Assembly: GCA_958430865.1 (NCBI GenBank)
Contig: CAUDNR010000113.1
Coordinates: 1 to 10,598 of the forward strand
DNA from: Entrophospora sp. SA101
Taxonomy: Eukaryota; Glomeromycota; Glomeromycetes; Entrophosporales; Entrophosporaceae
Length of the DNA: 10,598 nt
Direction of reading: 5' to 3'
A program made the translations under genes and the position numbers. The notes under the pieces are model-generated. The model saw only the letters and a program-made list of their open reading frames with translations. It was not told the DNA's origin and ran no database searches. Shown here piece after piece: positions 1-7,285 of this stretch (positions are counted from its first letter, which is position 1; each line of letters starts with the position of its first letter).

Positions 1-1083
1 CTTTAGACAATCTTCAAGTACCCGAATGTCAGTAAATTTAAACACACAATGAGCTGTTGTCTCATCTTGTTCTTTCTTTAAAATGCTTGGGTTCCATCAA
101 GGATCTTATATTAGGAATAATTCTTATATTCCTTTAAATCAATTCGTAAAAATTGTCAATACTTTTACCAATATTGTCTTTAAGGAAAATCGTCTGTTTA
201 TAACCTCTCGATCCAGTAAATTGATATGGGAAACAGGTTCCTTTGAAAGTTGTTGGAAAATTTTTTGAGAAACAGCTCTAATGGATTATAATGTTGATAT
301 TAGAAGAATTTGAAAAGAAAATAAGAGAGTCTCGATAGTCGTAATTTTGCACCTTACCTTCCTTTGGGAAAACAAAGTGGCACACTGCAAGAAGATATCT
401 CAGAATTGCAAATTCGTCAGGAAAGCAGGCCATAGATTAAGAGAATATATGAGGACAGTGAAAGATCCTTGATAAGTGTATGGGCAAAAGAAAAAGACAC
501 TAGATAATAACCTAACTTTGTAATAGTAATTAATTCAAAATAGATTTATCTTAAATTATGATTAAAAACTCGGAACAAGGAACAATGAAAATAAAACACA
601 GGAAAGAGACATTATAAATACAATTATACGACCGTACAATTGTGGCATTGAGCAAATTTTCAACACTGAAATCAAGATTGTGGTATGCAAACATGTGATC
701 ACAAGGCCGTCCTAAGTTTTTAGATTAATAAAATAGTGTGAGTTTATTATTAATATTATTAAATTTAAATTCATTGAAAATTTTTAACGGCATATTTTAA
801 ATTATTATAATGAATCCTCTGTCTATTATAACACTCTAAACTTGGCTTGTTCTTCAAAAAAGATTACAATAACCATTTTTTATTAAAACAATTTTCAAAG
901 AAAACCTCATTTTGAAATAATTACACAAGCGAGTATTGAAAAAACAAAAGCCTTTACACTACATGACAAAATCGCCCCGTATGATTATTATTTGGCTACT
1001 GAATATTATATTTAATGCAATCTTCCACTACTTCACCAAATATTGACAAATCTTTTTCCTTATTATGTTAATATGCTTAATTT
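1..1083. other. Gene-free AT-rich stretch
   Basis: I see no gene here. All frames are closed often; the longest open run (83-268, +) is 61 codons, has no recognisable motif and no splice context that extends it. There are no tandem repeats or long inverted repeats that I could pick out. It may be old transposon sequence decayed beyond recognition, because a broken Fanzor copy follows directly, but I cannot align any of it to the missing N-terminal part of that family. Confidence 0.5.
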
Positions 1084-1560
1084 TTACAACAAAACCAAGT
1101 GCAAGAAGTGTATTATGAGGGCGAGGATGAGAACAAAAAGGAAGAAGAAAAAGATGGAAGATATAGAACACAATATGGATCCAAATGATGTGTTCTTATA
1201 AGTGAGATCTGATTTGCTGTTCAGGTATACAACAAACCTAAGGAATATAAGAAATTTAAATCAATATAAGGTGGCGATAAGTTGATATTTGTAGGTGATT
1301 TGTCTAGGCATAAAACTATGAGACAGATGTTATTTAAAAAACATCATTATGATGTATTTTTAATTAATGAACATAAAACTTCTAAATTATGTAACAATTG
1401 TGAATCAGTCATGGAAAATTTCATGACGAGAAAATCTAAGGCCTTGGAAAAATAATGATATGCCGATACGTTGTAAAAATCTCAAATATCTAAAAGAACA
1501 TGGAATCAAGAAATGTCCAAATACCTCGTTAGAAAAAGAAGAAAAAAGAAAAAGAACAAA
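1084..1560 (+). pseudogene. Degenerate Fanzor (TnpB-like nuclease) C-terminal relic
   Basis: Fanzors are eukaryotic relatives of transposon TnpB, RNA-guided DNA nucleases with a split RuvC site and a zinc ribbon, usually carried by mobile elements. The best piece is 1270-1452: it reads GDKLIFVGDLSRHK, then a Lys/His-rich linker, then INEHKTSKLCNNCES. This matches the family pattern of a GDWS-like strand followed by E-x-x-TS-x-x-C-x-x-C (RuvC plus first half of the zinc ribbon). It stops at TAA 1453. In another frame 1439-1560 reads RPWKNNDMPIRCKNL, like the family's 'RPY...CHGLLRC' block. A third frame near 1499-1550 reads TWNQEMSKYLVRKRR, like the catalytic 'LWNRDLAA' block, with Glu in place of the catalytic Asp. 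A basic Arg/Lys-rich run at 1117-1160 may be upstream family sequence. At least two frame breaks, in-frame stops and the lost Asp show it is dead. The identification rests on recalled family motifs, not a search. Confidence 0.7.
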
Positions 1561-2607
1561 ACATATAGCTGTGACCTAATACGGCTCTTAATATGGCCAA
1601 GATTGTCCATTCTCTGCATATATTAGAAGCATACAAAATCTTGACGCGTTCAAAAATACACTAGCCGGTACTTTAGTTCCAGTACTTAGACTTCAATCAG
1701 GCATATCTTCCAATATATATTTTTTAAATAATAAAATTTATTTATAACTAGCTTGAAGTATGCACATAAAATTTCAAATTTCGATCTATATTTCCAATTA
1801 TGAAACTTGAAATAAATGAAATTTTATCCAAAAAGATATTTTATTATTAATTTATCTCATAGCTTCTGAGTGCATTTTGGATGTAATAAGCTTTGGTCAA
1901 TATCAATATGTTATTAACTGCTTATCGTAGTAACAGTTGATCAGCTTTCAAAATACTAAAACAAAAAAGTTTTACATCATTTTAAAAAAGTTAACTGATA
2001 AGCTTTATTGTTCATGGCTCAAGCTTCAAAACTTATCGGCTAGTTTTTTCTTAAACTAAAAATTGGCCGAGCCTTAACGTTTAAATTTTGTGTAACAAAT
2101 ATTTTTAGAATATTTTACAGGACTTATTATTCCTTTTTTTTACATTATATATAGCAGCAAATAAAAAAGTTTTAACGAACATATTAATATTTACATTAAA
2201 AGAAAGTCATTAACACATTTGGTCATGTAAGTCAAATATACGAAAATTATTATTGCATCATTGTTGAAAAACTATTCGAGAATTCTATTAACATGTAACG
2301 TAATACACGGGCGTTCCGGGCATTGGATTTTATACACTGCTGAGCATAACTCTAAAAAAATTCGAGACAATTTTTTTTTTGCATAAATTGACTCCCTTTT
2401 TTAAAGCTGAATTAATGGTGGTGGTTTTTTAAAATCTAACATGTATCTTGTAACGAAGTGTATACAGATTTGTTAATTATTTACAAAAATCTGCATATAG
2501 TTTCTGTATTTGGTTAGCATATACATTCTGTCTATACACTGTCCCCAGTATGCCATTTTTGGAACACAAAGTCGAATTTATATTATTTTGGTTGTAATCA
2601 TCAATAT
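1561..2607. other. Gene-free stretch between Fanzor relic and inverted-repeat element
   Basis: No gene is recognisable. The stretch is very AT-rich with homopolymer T and A runs. A small imperfect hairpin lies at 2461-2499: the left arm TATACAGATTTGT pairs with a slightly longer right arm ending CTGCATATA, with TAATTATTT between them. An 85-codon open run on the minus strand (2477-2734) crosses the next element's left arm, has no motif, and is probably chance. Confidence 0.45.
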
Positions 2608-2799
2608 GACCCCAAAAACTATATAGACAGGTTGGTAACAAAAAAATATGGTTTGACCCACACTGTGATTGGCTGATTAAAGAAAATCCTTCTAAATTTG
2701 GAATATTATTTTCCAAATTTGGTAATTTTAACAAAACGCAGCGGTTTTTTAGAATTGTCCAGCTGCGGCAAGTAACCTATCTATATAGTTTTCGGGGTC
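2608..2799. mobile_element. MITE-like element with 26-bp terminal inverted repeats
   Basis: Left arm 2608-2633 (beginning GACCCCAAAAACTATATAGA) and right arm 2774-2799 (reverse complement beginning GACCCCGAAAACTATATAGA) match at 24 of 26 positions. After the arms, a short gap is followed by GTAAC on both sides. The 192-bp length and absence of coding potential fit a miniature inverted-repeat element. I see no convincing target-site duplication, so the true ends and superfamily are uncertain. It ends about 290 bp before the velvet start codon, so it lies in the likely promoter. It could also be a regulatory hairpin with no transposon origin. Confidence 0.55.
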
Positions 2800-2810
2800 T
2801 TCACCGTAAT

Positions 2811-2818
2811 CACGCGTG
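2811..2818. promoter_or_regulatory. MluI cell-cycle box-like palindrome
   Basis: The palindrome CACGCGTG contains ACGCGT, the core bound by MBF (Mbp1/Swi6-type) regulators in fungi. It is one of very few CpG-rich spots in this AT-rich flank and lies about 270 bp upstream of the velvet start codon. A second ACGCGT occurs at 4535-4540, downstream of the same gene. A role is inference; short sites like this occur by chance. Confidence 0.25.
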
Positions 2819-3088
2819 TATATTTATTCCAACTTCTTCCCAATTTCTAGATTTTTTTTTCTTTCTTTTCAACGCAAATAAATTTTTCTAATATTTTAGT
2901 TGGTCGCTGCTAAGTAATTATTAAGTAATTATTGAAATATTTATTAAAGCATATGACATAATAATAATAATAATATAAATATAACGACTATTTATCTTTT
3001 TTAGGGAAATAAAATAATAGAATAAAATAAAGGAATATAAAATTCGTCACATTCATTATTTATTTAGTTTCCAAAAAAATCCCTCGAA

Positions 3089-3995
3089 ATGAGTAGAACC
3101 CATAATAAAACCAAAAATGAAGTTTACAGTAAACAACGATTTTCATATGGCAACGTTCAATCATTATTAGAAACACAAGTAAATGCTGCCGACAATTTTA
3201 TTTTTAACAGGTAAACTACTTTATTTGACATGGATGTGTGATATCATATATCTATCTAAACCTGATATTGTCGTATTGGCGTTCTTAAATATTAAATAAA
3301 AAAGATTGAAAGGCTAAAAAGGATAATTAATTAGTCGATACATACTAAATTATTGCATATTGTTTTATGATTAGTTTGCCCAAAGATTGGAAGTATGAAT
3401 TGGTTATAGTCCAACAACCTGATCGCGCCAGAGCATGCGGATACGGAAACAAGGTGCATAAACATATTATATCATAATCGAATATATACATATATTACGA
3501 TAATAAAAATTATTTATTTATTGTTAATCTAATTACATCAACTATTTTACTTGAATTTATTATTACAGGATGTAAGACCAATTAATCCTGCGGTTTTTCT
3601 TAAAATGAATGTCTACGATTCGAACGGATTAGTTGATATTGAGTAAGAATATTATTAATTGTTAATTGAATATTATTATTATTAAATATTAATTAAATAA
3701 TATCATTTAGTGATGTTCCGTCACAATTTTTTATTGTTCATGCAAGAATTTTCAGCAGTAAAACAAACCATGAATTAATAATTGTCGCAGTTGATAATTA
3801 CGATAAAAATTCATCTGACGAAAAAATGGTGAATTTAGTTGGAAATCAAGTTTCAAATTCTCACAAAGTTAAGGATTTAAATGAAGAGAGAGGAATATAT
3901 TTTGTTTTTTCTAATTTGAGTGTAAGAAGCATTGGCGATTTTTATTTAAGTTTCTCGTTATTTTATATTGGAAAGTTAGTAATTATTATTGTTGC

Positions 3996-4030
<35 letters not shown>

Positions 4031-4369
4031 TATATTAATTTATTTTATATATAAATAATATATAGAGATTTATTTCAAATTAAAGATAATCCTTCTTGCA
4101 AAAGACTTGCTTACGTTGATTCAAAAAAGTTTACAGTTTATTCAAGTAAAGATTTTCCCGGTATAATAGGTAAATAAATAATCACTATAAATTTACATAT
4201 TAATATATTTTTTATTATTAATACGTATATTTATTTTATAGAAATGTCAAAATTGGCACAATCTTTTGCTGCTCAAGGTGTTCCAATTCGTTTGAGAAAT
4301 CATAAAAATATAAAAGATCTGAAAGGCTCCACATCTACTAAATCCAAAACAAACGTAGAAAATTCCTAA
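3089..4369 (+). CDS. Velvet-domain transcription regulator (six exons, 256 aa)
   Basis: Velvet proteins are fungal nuclear regulators with a Rel/NF-kB-like DNA-binding fold; they form homo- and heterodimers and control development, sporulation and secondary metabolism. Exons: 3089-3210, 3375-3453, 3569-3642, 3711-3974, 4066-4169, 4242-4369. Introns are 164, 115, 68, 91 and 72 nt, all GT-AG, and every junction keeps frame. The start is the first ATG of the open frame, followed by a short polar N-terminus. The velvet domain covers about residues 45-235. Diagnostic blocks are YELVIVQQPDRARACGYG (48-65), then RPINP (70-74), FFIVHARIF (98-106), RGIYFVFSNLSVRS (152-165), FYLSFSLF (169-176), KKFTVYSSKDFPGI (200-213) and FAAQGVPIRLR (223-233). 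The tail (234-256) is short, basic and Ser/Thr-rich. The domain is uninterrupted, unlike VelB proteins with their insertion, and there is no long C-terminal extension as in VeA, so it looks more like a minimal VosA/VelC-type member. The subfamily cannot be settled by eye. Confidence 0.93.
3998..4028. repeat. (TTA)n microsatellite inside velvet intron 4
   Basis: About ten consecutive TTA units lie in the 91-nt fourth intron (3975-4065) of the velvet gene. They keep the reading frame open past the donor site GTTAGT at 3975, which makes exon 4 look falsely extended into an isoleucine run. Length variation here would alter intron size but not the protein. Confidence 0.9.
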
Positions 4370-4568
4370 GATACTAATATTTTATATTTCATTTATTTAT
4401 TAATTTTATTTACACACACATACGAATATATATACTAATAATGCACATGCATACATAGATACATACACACATATAAGATTTTTTATTTTTAAAGATTATG
4501 GATTGATTGATTATCATTAAGATTTGATAAAATTACGCGTCATAAATTAAATTGTGTAGTGGTATTGC

Positions 4569-4574
4569 AATAAA
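4569..4574 (+). promoter_or_regulatory. Candidate polyadenylation signal, velvet gene
   Basis: AATAAA lies 200 nt after the velvet stop codon, after a T-rich and TA-repeat tract. It is the first exact hexamer in the 3' flank on this strand. Fungal poly(A) signals are loose, so this is only a plausible site. Confidence 0.4.
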
Positions 4575-4835
4575 GTACATTAAGAGCTAAAAAAATTTGA
4601 TATATAATATATACAAATTTCCTTCTTTCTTTCTCTCTTTTTCTATATCTCATTTGCATACTAACTTTTTAACAAGTATTATTAATATTAGAATACAAAT
4701 TTACAAATTTATAAAAAAACTAAACTAGCAATATGAAAATTAATTTTTATAATTATATCATCACCAAAAAACATTTCAATTCATCCAAAGTGTGTATATA
4801 ATGATATTTATCATCTAAATTAAAAGAGGTCTTGT

Positions 4836-4865
4836 GATGATGATGATGATGATGATAATAATAAT
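4836..4865. repeat. (GAT)7(AAT)3 compound microsatellite
   Basis: Seven GAT units pass directly into three AAT units. It lies in non-coding spacer downstream of the velvet gene. Confidence 0.95.
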
Positions 4866-5419
4866 AAATTCAAATTCCAACTTTATACACTTTCTAACCT
4901 ATTAAACAAGTGGACTGGCTGTGTAATAAATGTCCAATTATTTTATTAAATTACCAGACGAACTGGATCTTTTTGATATTGAGGGTCCAGTGTAAATTGA
5001 CAATTGGTGTAGCTGTATAAAATTTAGAGAAAGATGGTAAAATGAAACAAAAGATGGTGGTTGCCAAATGAGGATTCCGAGACAGTTAGTTGCACATGAA
5101 ATTCACAATGTGTTGATATACTCAACAACATCATGTGCTTTGATCATGATTGATACATGGGATTATGCAAGTCTAGTCTGTTTGAACAATATTTATTGGT
5201 CATTCCAGCTGTAGAATTTCCATTTCATGGCCATTTATATGATATTAACCCTTGTACCAGCTGTTCCAATTAGCATAACTGCCCTATAAAAAGTTTAGAT
5301 ACTAAGTTTTTTTTATTAAATTATTCCCAAAACATACAGCGCAAGCCCACTTGCAATAAGAGTAAAAACAATTTGTTTCTTCAATTTTTGGAGGAATAGA
5401 AACTATACTAACCCGCTCA

Positions 5420-5590
5420 TCCTTTGTTTTGATTGGTAGAAATTTATCCTAGGTAGGTGATCCATTACCATGGAGGAATTAGAGTTCAAAGGATGACCTT
5501 ATCACATTACCCTCAGAAGCACTAAAAATCCCTTATCTAACCCTTACTAGTATAAAGATAGTCACATTTCTACCCAATCAAAATAAAGAA
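5420..5590. mobile_element. MITE-like inverted-repeat element
   Basis: Left arm 5420-5443 and right arm 5566-5590 are inverted copies sharing the core TTTTGATTGG(G)TAGAAAT; 22 of 25 aligned positions match, with one gap. A second perfect 10-bp inverted pair, TCATCCTTTG (5417-5426) and CAAAGGATGA (5487-5496), suggests nested folding. The ~171-bp size, lack of coding potential and location in transposon-rich spacer fit a MITE. No target-site duplication is obvious, so the ends may lie slightly outside these coordinates. Confidence 0.5.
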
Positions 5591-6167
5591 TAAGAAGGTT
5601 GTTGTAACTGAGGATGATATGGTAAGACACACCAGCTCAAAGTTGTACAAATTTATTATGTTAACCCCAAAGTTGGTGTCTGCAACTAAGAAGTTGCAAC
5701 TGGCCCTGTAAAAAAAATTGATCTGTGATTTGAAATTCCATGCTTTCTCCAGAAATATATCATATAATATTCATGGAAAATTCATGGAAGGATTACAGAG
5801 GAAAGTCACTGTTGCAAATTTGTGGAAATTTTCAGGAGTATTTCTGGAATTAAAATTCAAATAACTGACTATTTTTTTTATAGGATGGTTGCAGAATTTA
5901 GAACATAAGAGCTGTAATATAATAGTTAGAGTTGTTAAATGAGCATAATGCTCTGGCATCAACCCAGGTTATGTATCACTTCATCATGGAGTGGGTTAAG
6001 ATTTCTAATTTTTTGTACTAACCCAGAGCAAAATAATTTATATAATTTTGCTCCTGGTTGTTCCAGATTACTCCAGGTTGCTCCAAATTATTTTAGTAAT
6101 TTGATTATTAATCAATTAATAAAATAATAATTTGTTAATTTTGATTTCTTTGTTCGTGAATTTTATT

Positions 6168-6440
6168 ATGAATAAAAAACTGAAAATTTATGAAAATTTA
6201 TATGAAATACTTTCAGATAGTGAGCCTAAACCATCAGGTGAATCATTATTAAATATAAATAGAAAAGAAAGTGAGATTAATTTGATTTTTAATCAAGAAG
6301 ATAATGAAAGTTTAATTACTACTCCTACAACTATAACTACTACAAGTACAGTTACTACAAGTACAGTTACTACAAGTACAACTAGTACTATACAAAAAAA
6401 TGAATCTAATTTATCAAACACTTCACGTGAAACTTTGTGA
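6168..6440 (+). pseudogene. Coding leftover inside hAT-like element (90 codons)
   Basis: The frame runs from ATG 6168 to TGA 6438-6440. It is acidic and polar in the first half, then has a Thr-rich tract of about 25 residues encoded by a 15-bp tandem repeat. No catalytic motif is present. Just after the stop, in another frame (about 6437-6500), the sequence reads EFFSKEYNDKQEIITYICKN. This resembles the start of a BED zinc finger (aromatic residues followed by a Cys) that sits near the N-terminus of many hAT transposases. I therefore read this as the N-terminal end of a transposase cut down by internal deletion. It could instead be an unrelated captured ORF; no known protein is recognised. 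Confidence 0.45.
6339..6383 (+). repeat. 15-bp tandem repeat, three units
   Basis: Three in-phase copies of ACTACAAGTACAGTT, the last ending ACT instead of GTT. They encode repeated T-T-S-T-V within the Thr-rich tract of the leftover ORF. The multiple-of-three unit keeps the frame whatever the copy number. Confidence 0.9.
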
Positions 6441-6681
6441 ATTTTTTTCAAAAGAATATAATGATAAACAAGAAATTATTACATATATTTGTAAAAATTG
6501 ATATAATTTTCTTTAAATGAGAATTATAATTATAATTATTACTCCATGAAGCAACCCGGAGTAATCTGGAGTAACCCATGGAGTATTAACCCAGTACATT
6601 TAACCCAGTTGGGTTAGGTTAACCCTTGCTCCACTATAATATGAACCCAACCCAACCCATTATGTTCCATTAACAACCCTA

Positions 6682-7285
6682 CCTTTAATTAAATTTTGTT
6701 GATCATTAACAAAATAGTACAAAGGAATTCCTTATCAGGGAACTATATGAGTGGACCTGTAAAACATATAAATAGCTTTAGAATTTTTCTTTCTTTTGAC
6801 TATCATCTTTGAAAAAATTATCACATAGTGTCATCAATATAATAACAATAATATAAATATAAAAACATGTTTTTAAGATGGTGCCAAAACTAGTCTTCAT
6901 ATTACTTATTTTCCTTTTCTTTTAGCTTAGCAAGGCTTGTCTATAGAAAAGTTATTGTAAAGAAATAGGTAGTAACTATAAAGTGACAGTCATAGTAAGC
7001 ATATATTATATTACTGGAAACTTATCATTGTGACCTGGACATGATCTCACAATAGGTAGAAGAAAGGTTTTCTTGTGAGATTAGCACTATAAATATAGGT
7101 GGTGGGTCATGGCTTAAAGTAGTTTATATTAAATTGAAGGTGATTTTTAAATAATGTATATTGTAAAGAAAATAAGGCATCAAAGAATATTTATTAATGT
7201 GTCTAACAATGCATTATGAATTTAGCCTATTCTATTTTAATTCTTATCTAAATCTAAATAATAATATTAGCATAAAAAACTTTGA
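6682..7285. other. Spacer and 3' flank of the SUZ12-like gene
   Basis: No coding potential is recognisable on either strand. The right-hand part (about 7180-7285) is the probable 3' UTR of the minus-strand gene. The rest is AT-rich sequence without clear repeats. Confidence 0.5.
7191..7196 (-). promoter_or_regulatory. Candidate polyadenylation signal, SUZ12-like gene
   Basis: On the minus strand this reads AATAAA, about 90 nt after the stop codon at 7286-7288. Distance and strand fit, but AT-rich sequence makes chance occurrence likely. Confidence 0.4.

Larger units (their letters stand above)
4370..5419. other. 3' flank of velvet gene and gene-free spacer
   Basis: The first ~200 bp are the likely 3' UTR, with pyrimidine-rich and CA/TA-rich tracts. 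After about 4600 there is no coding signal in any frame, only AT-rich sequence with a trinucleotide microsatellite at 4836-4865. A few short phrases recur (for example 'ccagctgt' near 5206 and 5258) but I see no complete element here. Confidence 0.5.
5927..6681. mobile_element. hAT-like non-autonomous transposon (755 bp)
   Basis: The termini are inverted copies. Left 5927-5950 begins TAGAGTTGTTAA and ends CATAATG; right 6658-6681, reversed, begins TAGGGTTGTTAA and ends CATAATG; 20 of 24 positions match. TAGRG-type ends followed by a TGTTAA-like sequence are typical of hAT elements. A second, more internal pair matches well (6056-6084 against 6548-6576, about 24 of 29), and many short AACCC/GGGTT and ACTCC/GGAGT motifs fill both subterminal regions, as expected for transposase-binding sites. 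The centre holds a short coding leftover (6168-6440). The eight bases on each side (ATAATAGT and CCTTTAAT) do not match, so no target-site duplication survives. Assignment to hAT is inference from the ends. Confidence 0.65.

Noticed and set aside
83..268. 61-codon open frame on the plus strand
   Set aside because: No motif, no homology recognised, no plausible splice extension; length is expected by chance in this window.
2477..2734. 85-codon open frame on the minus strand
   Set aside because: It crosses the left arm of an inverted-repeat element, has no domain and AT-driven composition; likely chance or decayed repeat sequence.
5747..5848. Inverted repeat TCCAGAAATA / TATTTCTGGA
   Set aside because: Only about 10 bp per arm and ~90 bp apart in AT-rich DNA; too weak to call an element.
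5771..5962. 63-codon minus-strand open frame
   Set aside because: Low-complexity AT-driven reading across spacer and the left end of the hAT-like element; no motif.
5939..6127. 62-codon plus-strand open frame
   Set aside because: Lies wholly in the subterminal inverted repeats of the hAT-like element, so it reads repeat motifs rather than a protein.
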